Shown: positions 27,335 through 37,851, numbered from the stretch's first letter. The stretch is 64,000 nucleotides of DNA from Aeromonas sanarellii (GCF_000820085.1 NZ_CDBN01000087.1:1-64000), one strand, 5' to 3'. Notes: generated from the sequence alone by a model not told the origin. Numbers and translations are program-made.

Positions 27335-28621
27335 TTAACGGGCCGGGCGGCTCATGAACTTGCCCGCGTCGCGCTCGAACATCTGCAGTGCCTTTTCGGT
27401 GGGCAGCTGACCGGTCAGGGCGGCAGGGAAGTACTTGGAGGCGGTGGCCTGCAGGGGGCCTGCGGCTCCGCTGTACCAGCCGTCCGGGTCATAGACGATG
27501 TGGCTGGCGGTGTCGCTGACATAGTCGGCGAGCAGCGGCATCTCCTTGAATTCCTTGGTCTCCACTACCGGTTCATAGGCCGGAATATGGCCGCCCTCGG
27601 CCCAGGTGATGGCCTGCTGGTTGATGTAGGTGGCGAACCGGGCGACCCCTTTCATCTTCTCGGCCGAGATGGGTTTGCCCTTGTTGTTCGGAATGGCGAG
27701 CGCATGGGAGTCGGCCCAGGCCGCCTGCACGCCGTTGAAGAAGGAGGGCAGCGAGGCAACCCCCACCTCGAAGCCGAGCCTGCCGCCCTTCATGCCGTCG
27801 GTGACGGAGGGCAGCTCCCAGACGCCGTTGAGCATGAAGGCGGATTTGCCCGTCATGAATTCGGTGGTGGAAGAGGCGTAATCCAGCCCCTTGGTGGCGT
27901 AGCCGTCGGCATACCACCTGGCCATGGCCTCCATGGCCTTCTGGCCTGCCTCACCGTAGACGAACTTGTTGTTCTCTATGGTCTTGCCCCCCTGCTGGGT
28001 GATCATGGAGAGCCAGAGGCGGTACGGCATATAGGACATGGGAGAGGTCTCCATGCTCAGCCCCATGGCGCCCTGATCTTTGACGCTCTTGAGCGCCGCG
28101 TCGAACTGTGCCAGCGAGGTGATGGGCTTGAGCTTGCCCTGCTCGTCCAGCAGGCCGGCCTTGGCCGCGATGGACTTGTTGTAGTAGATCACCAGGGCAT
28201 GGGTATCGATGGGCAGCGCATAGGTCTTGCCATCGACGTTCGATTGTTTCCAGAGCAGCGGGAACAGCTTGCCGCTGTCATAGCCGGCGGCCTGCATCGC
28301 CTGTGCCGTGATGGGCTCCAGGCCCTGGGTCTGGGTGAAACCGGAGATCTTGGAGAGGTGGATGGTGGCCATGTCCGGACCGCTACCCATGGCGGAGGCG
28401 GTCTTGAGCTTGGTGTAGAAGGGTTCGCCCCAGTTCAGGGTGGTGGTCTCTATTCTGTAGTCGCCCTGGCTGGCGTTGAAACCGTCGACCAGCTGTTTCA
28501 TGCGGGCGCCGTCGCCGCCGTTGAGCAGGGTCCAGTATTGCAGTGTGGTCTGCGCCAGGGTGACGGGAGAGAGCGTCGCGCCCGCGACCAGCAATGCCAG
28601 CAGCTTCATCTTTTTCATCAT
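27335..28621 (-). CDS. Periplasmic sugar-binding protein (CUT1 family)
   Basis: The 428-residue precursor has a signal peptide (MKKMKLLALLVAGATLSPVTLAQ) and the type I extracellular solute-binding fold (LQYWTLLNGGDGARMKQLVDGF; aromatic-rich ligand segments such as SYMPYRLWLSMITQQGG). It should deliver an oligosaccharide to the two downstream permeases. The first gene of the operon is a cytoplasmic clan GH-A hydrolase, which suggests the ligand is an oligosaccharide cleaved inside the cell. Confidence 0.92.
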   Translation of the reverse strand: MMKKMKLLALLVAGATLSPVTLAQTTLQYWTLLNGGDGARMKQLVDGFNASQGDYRIETTTLNWGEPFYTKLKTASAMGSGPDMATIHLSKISGFTQTQGLEPITAQAMQAAGYDSGKLFPLLWKQSNVDGKTYALPIDTHALVIYYNKSIAAKAGLLDEQGKLKPITSLAQFDAALKSVKDQGAMGLSMETSPMSYMPYRLWLSMITQQGGKTIENNKFVYGEAGQKAMEAMARWYADGYATKGLDYASSTTEFMTGKSAFMLNGVWELPSVTDGMKGGRLGFEVGVASLPSFFNGVQAAWADSHALAIPNNKGKPISAEKMKGVARFATYINQQAITWAEGGHIPAYEPVVETKEFKEMPLLADYVSDTASHIVYDPDGWYSGAAGPLQATASKYFPAALTGQLPTEKALQMFERDAGKFMSRPAR

Positions 28622-28676
28622 GTGACCTCTATGCGTAGGGTGAGGCGATGCCTGGTGGATCGCCCCGGAGGGTTTT

Positions 28677-29753
28677 TTATTCGTCGGTCAGGGACCGGAT
28701 CAGGGCAACTTCGCGTCCGTCATAAGGGGAGCCATCCGCCTCGAGCAGGTCGTGGAACCAGGTGTCCGCATACTCTGGGAGTTCGCGCTGGATATTGGGC
28801 CAGGGCAGATGGGTCTGGGTTTTCCCCTTGACCAGCCCCCACTGGTAGCAGGCGATTTTCCGTTCCTTGAAGAGGGGCAGTTGTTCATGCATGAAGGACT
28901 GGGCGTGGCGAGCGAGCCATTCGGTGCAGAGCAGGGGGCGCTCATAGGCCGCGACTATTGCCAGGCTCTTTTCCAGCAGCGCCAGGGGCTGATAGGCATG
29001 GAAACTGATCACGTCTGACAGCTCCATGGCCCGGATGTCGGTGGGATGGGCAAAGATGGGCTCATCCGGGCTGAAGTGGTTGGCGGCATGCCAGGCACAG
29101 ACGGTGAGCGGCTGGCTGGGATCCGCTTCGCGTGCCCAGGTGAAGGCCAGCTCCATCAGGTGGTGGCTGTAGGGCTCCATGGCCGGATCGAACTCTTCAG
29201 ACAGACCGGGGCCGCGGAAGATGCCGCGATTGGTCGGCTCGTTGTAGAGGTCCCACACCAGGATGCGATCGTCCTTGGCAAAGGTGCCGACGATGTCCTT
29301 GATATAACGCCCAATCTCATGCCACTGCGTAATATCCATGACGACGTTGCGCCCTGGGCTTGCCGCTGCCTGGCTGTTGTGCAGCTGCTCGACAGGCCCT
29401 TTCTGCGGGCCAAGGTAGGGGTGATCGCCGGAGAAACCGCAATCATCCATGGGGGTCAGCATGACGCCGATCCCTTCTGCGGCCGCTGTCGCGAGAAAAT
29501 GATCGATGCGGGCGATCAGACCATCCCTGTCTGCCTGCCAGACGATGAAGGGCAGGTTGGTGCGCAGGGTGTTGTAGCCCACCTCTCTGGCCCAGGCCAG
29601 CTCCTGCCTGATGGTCGGGAGATCGAAGGTGTCCCGCTGCCACATCTCCGTCCAGTTGACGGCGGTTCTGGGCAAGTAATTGAACCCTCTCAACCAGGGT
29701 TGCCTGCTCCACCATTGCCAGGCCCGGTCTGTGGACCACTGTTGTACCGCCAT
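28677..29753 (-). CDS. Cytoplasmic glycoside hydrolase, clan GH-A (GH5-like), copy 1
   Basis: The 358-residue protein lacks a signal peptide and has a (beta/alpha)8 clan GH-A pattern: [17 protein letters not shown], acid/base Glu in [12 protein letters not shown], the VISFHAYQ segment, and nucleophile Glu in [11 protein letters not shown]. Relatives are annotated as beta-xylanase or mannanase, but the specificity is not proven. It is the first gene of the operon GH, binding protein, two permeases, ATPase, GH43, divergent from a LacI regulator. It is closely paralogous to the gene at 33238-34332, including its promoter. Confidence 0.82.
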   Translation of the reverse strand: MAVQQWSTDRAWQWWSRQPWLRGFNYLPRTAVNWTEMWQRDTFDLPTIRQELAWAREVGYNTLRTNLPFIVWQADRDGLIARIDHFLATAAAEGIGVMLTPMDDCGFSGDHPYLGPQKGPVEQLHNSQAAASPGRNVVMDITQWHEIGRYIKDIVGTFAKDDRILVWDLYNEPTNRGIFRGPGLSEEFDPAMEPYSHHLMELAFTWAREADPSQPLTVCAWHAANHFSPDEPIFAHPTDIRAMELSDVISFHAYQPLALLEKSLAIVAAYERPLLCTEWLARHAQSFMHEQLPLFKERKIACYQWGLVKGKTQTHLPWPNIQRELPEYADTWFHDLLEADGSPYDGREVALIRSLTDE

Positions 29754-29782
29754 CGAGACTCCCCATTGCTAATCTTTGTTTT

Positions 29783-29810
29783 TGATTAGCTAATTTTTAT
29801 TAGCTAATCA
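29783..29810 (-). promoter_or_regulatory. Proximal operator O1 and core promoter, hydrolase operon 1
   Basis: Perfect palindrome with 12-bp arms TGATTAGCTAAT / ATTAGCTAATCA and a TTTT centre. It overlaps the predicted minus-strand promoter: -35 TTGCCA at 29817-29822, 17-base spacer, -10 TAAAAA at 29794-29799. It is the likely site of the divergent LacI-family repressor. Confidence 0.7.
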
Positions 29811-29839
29811 TGCTGATGGCAAAGGATGAAGGGTGAAAT

Positions 29840-29855
29840 TTGGTGGCTGGTCACA
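29840..29855 (-). promoter_or_regulatory. CRP-like half site, hydrolase operon 1
   Basis: TGTGA (29851-29855, minus strand) with a poor second half, centred 60-61 bp upstream of the predicted start, is a class I CRP position. The same element sits at the same distance in the duplicated promoter (34414-34429). Confidence 0.45.
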
Positions 29856-30018
29856 AAATGAGCCTGATCAGGGCTCATTCCAATCTCGGGTTTCGCCGTC
29901 GCGGTTCACCGCACGGCACCTGTCGAGTGAACGGTGCAAGCCGAATGACGCCATGGTGAGGGCGATAACTTGGCTGGCTCCCCCCTGTTCCCTGGGTTAT
30001 GATTGGCGAGAAAAAAAT

Positions 30019-30034
30019 AACTAATAATATTACC
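30019..30034. promoter_or_regulatory. Distal operator O2 near the LacI gene
   Basis: AACTAATAATATTACC shares the TAATA/TATTA core with O1 and is conserved in the second locus (34573-34589). It lies 27 bp before the LacI start and about 230 bp from O1, a spacing compatible with looping and autoregulation. Confidence 0.55.
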
Positions 30035-30060
30035 TGGGCGACAGGGACAGCCCGTAATCA

Positions 30061-31110
30061 ATGGCCATATCGATGAACAAGAAACGCATAACCATGAGTG
30101 CCATCGCCGCCGCGGCAGGCGTCTCCCAATCCACCGTCTCCTTGGTGCTCAATGGCTCTACCGCGGTGAAGCTCTCCGAAGAGACGAGGCGTCGGGTGAT
30201 CGAGAAGGCGTCCGAGTTGGGCTACCAGCACAAGCGGGTGGAGCATCAGCCCAAGGGTCCGGCTCCTCGCAAGATTGCCTTTGTATTCAACGGGCTCACC
30301 CTCTATGACCCCTTCCTGGATGCGATCAATGCCTGCAATGAACGCGCCTGGGAGGCCGATCGCATGCTGGTGACCTTCGATTATCGCAACAGCCGGGATC
30401 TCACCGAGCTGATCGAGCAGGAGATCAATCAGGGAGACTATATGGGGATGATCTTTGCTTCCTCGATGACGCGGCAGCTCCCCGAGATGGAGCTTTCTCC
30501 CCAGGTTCCCACCGTCCTGCTCAACTGCTATCTGGAGGCATCAGGCTCACCCGATCGCCCCTCCATCCTGCCTGCCGACAAGCTCGGGGGATACAAGATG
30601 ACGGCACACCTGTTGGCGCAGGGCTGCCGGCGGATCGCGCTGATTCAGGGAGAACCCTGGATGGAGGCCAACAACCTGCGGCTGGAGGGGTATCGCCAGG
30701 CGCTGATCAATCATGACGTGATCCCGGACCCACAACTGGTGCGCGTCGCTAACTGGTCCTTGCACGAGGCCTATGAGCAGACGCGGCAGTTGCTGGCACT
30801 CCCCCAGGCACCCGACGGTATCTTCTGCTGCAGCGACTACATGGCGCAGGGCTGTTATCAGGCCATTGCGGAGGCAGGGTTACGCATTCCGGAAGATATC
30901 CTGGTGGCTGGTCACGATAATCAGATGCTGGCCAACGAGATGGTCCCCCCGCTGAGCTCCATCGAGCTGCCCTACGACGAAATGGGCAAGCTGGCGGTGG
31001 AGACCCTGATGCAGCTGGCGCAGGGGGAGAGACCGATTGCCCCCGTGATGAAGCTGGAGGGGGAGCTCTTTATCCGGACATCCAGCCAGCGGTTGGTGCA
31101 TGAGTCGTGA
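30061..31110 (+). CDS. LacI-family regulator of the hydrolase operons
   Basis: The 349-residue protein has an N-terminal LacI HTH (TMSAIAAAAGVSQSTVSLVLNG, with hinge ETRRRVIEKASELGYQH) and a periplasmic-binding-protein-like sensor domain (IAFVFNGLTLYDPFLDAIN, GIFCCSDYMAQG, VAGHDNQMLANEMVPPLSSI). It is divergent from the hydrolase/ABC operon and should repress it via O1/O2 until the sugar inducer binds. The same operators occur before the second hydrolase operon, so it probably controls both. Met5 (30073) is an alternative start. Confidence 0.88.
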   Translation: MAISMNKKRITMSAIAAAAGVSQSTVSLVLNGSTAVKLSEETRRRVIEKASELGYQHKRVEHQPKGPAPRKIAFVFNGLTLYDPFLDAINACNERAWEADRMLVTFDYRNSRDLTELIEQEINQGDYMGMIFASSMTRQLPEMELSPQVPTVLLNCYLEASGSPDRPSILPADKLGGYKMTAHLLAQGCRRIALIQGEPWMEANNLRLEGYRQALINHDVIPDPQLVRVANWSLHEAYEQTRQLLALPQAPDGIFCCSDYMAQGCYQAIAEAGLRIPEDILVAGHDNQMLANEMVPPLSSIELPYDEMGKLAVETLMQLAQGERPIAPVMKLEGELFIRTSSQRLVHES

Positions 31111-31411
31111 GAGGGGGCGTGGCGTTTGTCTGGGATTGGCACCACGGCATGGGATTGAGATAAAAACATTTTTCTCTCTCTTCTAAAGCACGTCGTCGCC
31201 CTTCTGAGTCTGCGTCAGTGTTTATCTGACATCGGCCCGCTGCAACCGGATGCTCGGCGTCTCGCTGGAGGCCTGCTGGACAGTTGCTGGCGCCCGGAAC
31301 AGCCAGTCGTCAAGGCGGCCTGTTCGCAGGCGGGAAGCGGCTGGTCGGCTTGAGCTTCACATTCCGGATGGTGGGCGCGACCAGATGAGCCCGTTCTTTT
31401 CCATCGGAACC
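31111..31411. other. Convergent intergenic region, nothing identified
   Basis: This 301-bp stretch lies between the convergent LacI and SemiSWEET genes. No clear terminator, repeat or small gene was seen. Confidence 0.4.
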
Positions 31412-31738
31412 TCAGGTACGCGACTCGTTGCGCAGCTTGAGCAGCAGCACGGTGCTGGCCAGCGCCAGCGTGATGCTGTTTGCGATGGTGACCGGTCTAT
31501 CGCCAATCTTCAGACCGTACACCAGCCACAGCAGCACGCCACAGCCGAAGGCGAGATACATGCCGAGGGAGATGGCCTTGGTCTCCCGGGTTTTCAGGAT
31601 GTGGACAACTTGCAGGGCAAAGGAGCCTGTGGTGAGAAAGGCGGCGCACAGGCCGAGATAGGCATCATCCAGCCAGAGCACCAGACCCCCCAGGGAGAGT
31701 GACAGGGCGATGGCTCCGGGCCAGAACAGGGGCGGCAT
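31412..31738 (-). CDS. SemiSWEET-like small sugar transporter
   Basis: The 108-residue membrane protein resembles SemiSWEET (MtN3-like) transporters: LTTGSFALQVVHILKTRETKAISLG, then GVLLWLVYGL and ANSITLALASTVLLLKLR. Two oddities are visible. The PQ-loop Pro is Leu here (SFALQ instead of SFxPQ), and an extra hydrophobic segment (FWPGAIALSLSLGGLVLWL) precedes the usual three helices. Start 31738 follows GAGGAACCTGATT. It is the last gene of operon 2 and probably dimerises to let a mono- or disaccharide move down its gradient. Confidence 0.78.
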   Translation of the reverse strand: MPPLFWPGAIALSLSLGGLVLWLDDAYLGLCAAFLTTGSFALQVVHILKTRETKAISLGMYLAFGCGVLLWLVYGLKIGDRPVTIANSITLALASTVLLLKLRNESRT

Positions 31739-31827
31739 AATCAGGTTCCTCGATAGCGATGGGGGCGGTGATGGCCGGAGGGCGGGCCAGATGATGATCC
31801 GGCCCGCCGCATCTTTGTATTGTCCGG

Positions 31828-33174
31828 TTAAATAGCGTTGGTGGAGCGCCACTTCAGCAGGGCATGACGGACCTTCGCATGCTTTTCTTCGGTGAAGTTG
31901 TAACGGGTCATGATGATGACGCGCATGACGCTGCCCACGATCGGCACCAGCGAGATGCAGATGAAGAGCCCGTCCATGGTGGCCTGAGTCTGCGCCATGT
32001 TCGGCTGATAGCCGAGCCAGATCAGCAGGGTGCCGGAGATGCCGCCCGCGATGGCCCAGGCCAGTTTGCCGGTAAAGGTCTGCCCGGAGAAGGCGATGGC
32101 GGCGCAGCGGCGGCCGGACTTGAGCTCGGCATATTCGATGGTCTCGCTCAGCATGGCGGAGATCAGCGGGTTGGTGATGACGTTGGCGGCGTGGATCAGG
32201 GCGAGGAAGCCGAACACCAGCATCAGGTTGTCGTAACCCGTCGTGTAGAAGCCGACGCGCAGGGCGATCTCCAGCATGGTGAGCATCAGGAAGAGATCGC
32301 GCTTCCTGAAGCGCTTGGTCAATACCGGCACCAGCATGCAGGCCATGGAAGTGGCCACGCCTATGGTCCCCATCACAGAGAGCAGTCCGGCGTCACCCAT
32401 GTTGTAGGTGAAGAAGAAGATGTAGAGCCCGGTCGCCAGGTTGAAGAAGACGTTGCAGAAGAAGGAGCCCAGCACATAGGCCAGCGGCTTGTTGGAGCGC
32501 AGGACGCGGAAGGAGTCCCGGATGGTGATCTTGTCATCCGGATTGGGCCTGACGCGCTCCTTCATCTGGCTGGCGCCGATCACCATCAGCGGCAGGGCGA
32601 TCAGCATCAGGCAGATGGCGCCTTCCATGTAGCCCTTGGTGCTGCTGGTGGCGGCAAACAGCTCGGTGAGCTTGGGGAAGATGATGGAGGCCCCGCCGAT
32701 GCCGATGTTGACCCCCAGCATGGCCACGGTCACGGCCTTGGCGCGTTCTTGCGGCTCCTGGCTCATGACAGACGACATGGTCCAGAACGGCACATCGGAG
32801 AGGGTGTAGATCATGCCCCAGGCGATATAGGTCACCGCCGCATAGGCCACCTTGGTCGCCATCGGCAGATCCAGCCCGATGAAGCTGAGGGCGGTGACGC
32901 CCGCGATCAGGAAGGGCACGAACAGCATGTAGGGAGTAAATTTGCCGCGCTTGAAATTCAGTGTGTCCATGTAGCCGGCGATCAGGGGATCGTTGATGGC
33001 ATCCCAAATACGGGCGACGAGGAAAATGGCCCCGGCCGCAGCGGGCGATATTCCAAGGATATCGGTGTAAAAATAGAGAATGAAGGAGCCCACCAGGCCG
33101 AAGCTCAGGCATTGCCCGACGGCGTAGCTGAAATATCCCGCCAGCTCTCTATTTTGTATCTTCTGGTCTGTCAT
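31828..33174 (-). CDS. GPH-family sugar:cation symporter
   Basis: The 448-residue protein has about 12 membrane segments and the glycoside-pentoside-hexuronide family blocks SFILYFYTDILGISPAAAG, ARIWDAINDPLIAGYMD (cation-site Asp residues) and FKRGKFTPYMLFVPF. Relatives include MelB and the xyloside symporters XynP/YagG. Start 33174 follows AGAGGTTGGCAG. It is downstream of hydrolase copy 2, giving a second import route for a similar glycoside. Confidence 0.9.
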   Translation of the reverse strand: MTDQKIQNRELAGYFSYAVGQCLSFGLVGSFILYFYTDILGISPAAAGAIFLVARIWDAINDPLIAGYMDTLNFKRGKFTPYMLFVPFLIAGVTALSFIGLDLPMATKVAYAAVTYIAWGMIYTLSDVPFWTMSSVMSQEPQERAKAVTVAMLGVNIGIGGASIIFPKLTELFAATSSTKGYMEGAICLMLIALPLMVIGASQMKERVRPNPDDKITIRDSFRVLRSNKPLAYVLGSFFCNVFFNLATGLYIFFFTYNMGDAGLLSVMGTIGVATSMACMLVPVLTKRFRKRDLFLMLTMLEIALRVGFYTTGYDNLMLVFGFLALIHAANVITNPLISAMLSETIEYAELKSGRRCAAIAFSGQTFTGKLAWAIAGGISGTLLIWLGYQPNMAQTQATMDGLFICISLVPIVGSVMRVIIMTRYNFTEEKHAKVRHALLKWRSTNAI

Positions 33175-33237
33175 CTGCCAACCTCTACGACATGAATGGG
33201 TTGCGAAGGGCGCCACCTCTGTGGCGTCCTGTTGGTG

Positions 33238-34332
33238 TTATGCGCGGGTCAATGTGCGGATAAGCGCCGTCTCGCTGGCGGAGTAGGGGGTGCCGTCCTC
33301 TTCCAGCAGGTCATGGAACCAGACCCGGCGAAAATCGGGGTCGATATTGCGGACGAAGGGCCAGGGCAGGTGGGTCTGGGTCTTGCCTTTCACCAGGCCC
33401 CACTGATAGGCGCCAATCTTCAGCTCCTTGAACAGGGGCAACTGCTGCTCCACCACGCTGCCGACATGGCGTGCCAGCCACTCGGTGCAGAAGATCGGGC
33501 GGCGATAGCTGCCAACCACCTCCAGTGAGATCCTCAACCCCTCCATGCGCTGATAGGAGTGGAAGCTGATGACGTCAGACAGTTCCATGGCGCGCCGGTC
33601 GGTGGGGTGGGTGAAGGTGTTTTCCGGGGTAAATTCCGAGTCACCCTGACCGATGCTGTAGGGGGCGTGCCAGGCGCCGACGGTGAGCGGCTGGGTGGGG
33701 TTCTCCTCCCGCGCCCAGACGAACGCCAGCTCCATCAGATAGTGGGCGTAGGTCTCCAGCGCCTCGTCGAAGCGCACCTCCACATCGCCCTCCGCGAAGA
33801 TGCCGCGGTTGGTCGGCTCGTTGTAGAGATCCCAGATGAAGATCCGTTCGTCATTGGCGAAGGTGCGCACCAGATCGCGGATGTAACGCTCCAGATCGCG
33901 CCATTGGGTCGGATCGATGACGACGTTGCGGCCTGGGCTCGCCGCCGCCTGGCTGTTGTGCACGTCGTCCCGCGGCGGTTTCTGGCTGCCCAGATAGGGG
34001 TGATCGCCGGAGAAGCCGCAGTCATCCATCAGGGTCATCATCACGCGGATGCCGTGCTTGGCGCACAGGCCGAGGAACTGCTCGATGCGGGCGATCAGGC
34101 CGTCGCGGTCGTGCTGCCAGACGATAAACGGCAGGTTGGTGCGCAGGGTGTTATAGCCCAGCTCGCTGGCCCAGCCCAGCTCCTGATCGATGGTGGCGGG
34201 ATCGAAGGTCTCGGCCTGCCACATCTCGGTCCAGTTGACCGCTGTGCGGGGCAGATAGTTGAAGCCCAGCAGCCAGGGCTGCTCGTCATACCAGGCGTTG
34301 GCCTGCTCGATCGTCCATTGTTGTACCGCCAT
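33238..34332 (-). CDS. Cytoplasmic glycoside hydrolase, clan GH-A (GH5-like), copy 2
   Basis: The 364-residue paralogue of the enzyme at 28677-29753 shares blocks such as [58 protein letters not shown] (acid/base Glu), VISFHSYQ and [10 protein letters not shown] (nucleophile Glu). There is no signal peptide. It heads the operon hydrolase, GPH symporter, SemiSWEET. The mid-region around [11 protein letters not shown] differs from copy 1, which may reflect a different substrate or chain length. Confidence 0.82.
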   Translation of the reverse strand: MAVQQWTIEQANAWYDEQPWLLGFNYLPRTAVNWTEMWQAETFDPATIDQELGWASELGYNTLRTNLPFIVWQHDRDGLIARIEQFLGLCAKHGIRVMMTLMDDCGFSGDHPYLGSQKPPRDDVHNSQAAASPGRNVVIDPTQWRDLERYIRDLVRTFANDERIFIWDLYNEPTNRGIFAEGDVEVRFDEALETYAHYLMELAFVWAREENPTQPLTVGAWHAPYSIGQGDSEFTPENTFTHPTDRRAMELSDVISFHSYQRMEGLRISLEVVGSYRRPIFCTEWLARHVGSVVEQQLPLFKELKIGAYQWGLVKGKTQTHLPWPFVRNIDPDFRRVWFHDLLEEDGTPYSASETALIRTLTRA

Positions 34333-34357
34333 CGGAACCTCTCGCTAAAGTTTATTT

Positions 34358-34383
34358 TGATTAGCTAATTTTATTAGCTGGTT
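34358..34383 (-). promoter_or_regulatory. Operator O1 and core promoter, hydrolase operon 2
   Basis: TGATTAGCTAAT-TTT-ATTAGCTGGTT is the counterpart of O1 in locus 1. It overlaps -10 TAAAAT (34368-34373), with -35 TTGCCA at 34391-34396 and a 17-base spacer on the minus strand. Confidence 0.65.
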
Positions 34384-34413
34384 TTCGCGATGGCAAAGGA
34401 GGAAGGGCAGAAG

Positions 34414-34429
34414 TTGGTGCTCAGTCACA
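34414..34429 (-). promoter_or_regulatory. CRP-like half site, hydrolase operon 2
   Basis: TGTGA at 34425-34429 (minus strand), with a weak second half, is centred about 60 bp upstream of the predicted start. It is conserved with locus 1. Confidence 0.4.
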
Positions 34430-34572
34430 AAATGAGCTCCCCGGTTGCACTATCGCTTAGAGACGCGCGGTTCGCATCGATCCCGCGGTGATAAGCCACA
34501 GAAGTCGAGCACGAGGGGGATCACGCGGCGGGAGCCCCTGATCTTGCGGGTCATGACTGGTGAGAAAGAACC

Positions 34573-34589
34573 AACTAATAATATTAGCT
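34573..34589. promoter_or_regulatory. Distal operator O2, hydrolase locus 2
   Basis: AACTAATAATATTAGCT is a near-palindrome conserved with 30019-30034 and lies about 210 bp from O1. Confidence 0.55.
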
Positions 34590-34593
34590 GGCG

Positions 34594-34629
34594 GCAGGCT
34601 GCCAACGCCTGTGGGAGATGGCAGCCTGC
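34594..34629 (-). terminator. Hairpin after galM
   Basis: A perfect 11-bp stem (GCAGGCTGCCA / TGGCAGCCTGC) with a 14-base loop starts 10 bases after the galM stop. No U-tract follows, so termination may be Rho-assisted. Confidence 0.5.
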
Positions 34630-34638
34630 TGAGGGGGG

Positions 34639-35609
34639 CTATTTGTTCGTCGGGATCAAGCGATACCGGGTCTGATGGCGATAGGTCTGACCGGGCAGCA
34701 GCCAGGGATCGCCGAGCTCGGGGCGGTTCGGGCTGTCCGGCAGTTGCTGCGCTTCCAGGCAGAGCCCCTGATAGTTCTGCCACTCGCCGCCACCACGGAC
34801 CGGGGTGCCGGCCAGCCAGTTGCCGGTGTAGAGCTGCACGCCGGGCTGATCCGTGTACATCTCCAGGCAAAGGCGCTGGTCGCCCGAGATCAGGGTCACG
34901 GCGGGTTCATCCTGCGGCCCGTCCAGCAGGAAGCAGTGATCGTAGCCACGGCACCGTACCAGCTGTGGATGGTCCTGCCAGTCGGCGCCGATGCGGCGGG
35001 TCTGGCGCAGGTCGAAGGGGCCGTCCACCTCGGCCTTGCCGAGCGGGAGCGAGCGTTCGTCGGTCGGCAGGTAGCGATCGGCGGCGATACGAATGCTGTG
35101 GTCGCGCACGTCACCGCCATCCAGGTTGAAGTAGGCGTGGCTGGTGAGGTTGACCGGAGTCGGTGCATCCGTGGTGGCGCTGATCTCGATCACCAGATCG
35201 AGCGCCTCCAGCCGGTACTCCAGCTCGACGGCCAGGTTGCCGGGGAAGCCCTGCTCGCCGTCGGCCAGCAGGGTGCGCAGGCGCAGGCGATCCGCCGCGA
35301 CCTCGGCCACCTGCCACTCCCGGTTGTGCAGGGAGTGGCGACCGCCGTGCAGGCAGGTGGTCCCTTCGTTGGCGTCGACCGGCCACTCCTGCCCATCCCG
35401 CTCCAGACGGGCGTTGCCGATGCGGTTCGCGAAACGGCCGACCATGGCGCCGAGATAGGCGCTCTGGTTGGCGTAGTCGGCGGGCTCGCAGGCCAGCAGC
35501 ACGTTGCGACGCTCTTCGCCGACCGCTACCTCAAGGGCCGTCAGGGTCGCGCCGTAGTCGAGCACGCCGAGCCGCAGCCCGGCCTCGCTTTGCAGCCAGT
35601 ATTCGGTCA

Positions 35610-35610
<1 letters not shown>
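34639..35610 (-). CDS. galM: Galactose mutarotase (aldose 1-epimerase)
   Basis: The 323-residue beta-sandwich enzyme interconverts beta- and alpha-D-galactose so that GalK can use the sugar released by beta-galactosidase. Blocks visible are GAMVGRFANRIGNAR, TCLHGG, NLTSHAYFNLDG with the catalytic His, DHCFLLDG and a late Glu in YQGLCLEAQQ. It is last in galETKM, and its ATG overlaps the galK TGA by one base. Confidence 0.95.
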
Positions 35611-36754
<1,144 letters not shown>

Positions 36755-36758
<4 letters not shown>

Positions 36759-37801
36759 GGGGTTACCTCATTGGCTTTGTAATGAACGGGGGAGAGGGAA
36801 CGCAGGCGCTCGGCGGCCTGTTCCGGGGTAAGGTCGCGCTGGGTCTCGGCCAGCATCTCGAAGCCCACCATAAACTTGCGCACGGTGGCGGAGCGCAGCA
36901 GGGGCGGGTAGAAGTGGGCGTGCAGCTGCCAGGCCTCGGGACAGTCCGAGCGCGGCGGGGCGAAGTGCCAGCCCATGGAGTAGGGGAAGCTGCATTCGAA
37001 CAGGTTGTCGTAGCGGCTGGTGAGTTCCTTGAGCGCGATGGCCAGATCCTGCTGCAGCTCAGGGGTGAGGCCGAGCAGGGAGGGAACATGGCGCTTGGGC
37101 AGCAGCAGGGTCTCGAACGGCCAGGCGGCCCAAAACGGTACCACGGCCAGCCAGTGTTCGGTCTCCACCACGATGCGGGAGCGGTCTTGCAGCTCGCGCT
37201 CCACGTAGTCGACCAGCAGCGGGCGGCCGTGCTCGGCCAGCCAGGCGCGCTGGTGTTCCTCTTCCCGGGCGATCTCGTTGGGCAGGAAGTCGCTGCCCCA
37301 GAGCTGGCCGTGGGGATGGGGGTTGGAGCAGCCCATGACGGCGCCCTTGTTCTCGAACACCTGCACCCATTCCCACTGAGCCGACAGCTCGGCCACCTGA
37401 TCCATCCAGGTGTGGATCACCGCCTCGATGGCGGGCAGTTCCAGTTCGGGGAGTGTCTTGCCGTGATCCGGCGAGAAGCAGATGACCCGGCTGGTGCCAC
37501 GGGCCGCCTCCAGCTTCAGCAGGGGATCCTGCTCGCCGCTGGCGGCCGGAGTGTCCTGCATCAGGGCGGCGAAGTCGTTGGTGAAGACGAAGGTGCCCTG
37601 GTAATCGGGATTGATATCGCCGGTGACGCGCTTGTTGCCCGCGCAGAGGAAGCAGTCGGGATCGTGGGCCAGGCTCGGCGCCTGGCTCACCTTCTCGACC
37701 TGACCCTGCCAGGGGCGCTTGGCCCTGTGGGGGGAGACCAGCACATACTGGCCGGTCAGCGGGTTGAAGCGGCGGTGGGGGTGATCAACGGGGTTGAACA
37801 T
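36755..37801 (-). CDS. galT: Galactose-1-phosphate uridylyltransferase
   Basis: The 348-residue enzyme (E. coli 348) exchanges UMP between UDP-glucose and galactose 1-phosphate. [25 protein letters not shown] opens the protein, and the active-site His lies in [12 protein letters not shown]. The start at 37801 gives the family length and sits 5 bases after GGAG; an adjacent ATG at 37804 is too close to the ribosome site. The gene lies 50 bp after galE. Confidence 0.96.
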
Positions 37802-37851
37802 CATCACTCCAGTCAATGAGTTGGGAGAATCGTCATGGAGAGGCCGGGGGC

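Larger units (their letters stand above)
29754..30060. other. Divergent control region of hydrolase operon 1
   Basis: This 307-bp region between the hydrolase gene and the LacI gene contains two palindromic operators (29783-29810 and 30019-30034), a minus-strand promoter and a CRP-like site. Most of it is recognisably duplicated at 34333-34600 upstream of the second hydrolase. Confidence 0.75.
34333..34638. other. Duplicated control region of hydrolase operon 2
   Basis: This 306-bp region between galM and hydrolase copy 2 is related to 29754-30060. Matching blocks include the O1 palindrome, GATGGCAAAGGA, GTCACAAAATGAGC and the O2 core CTAATAATATTA, in the same order and orientation. The regulator gene that would adjoin O2 is missing; galM occupies that side. 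Confidence 0.75.
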
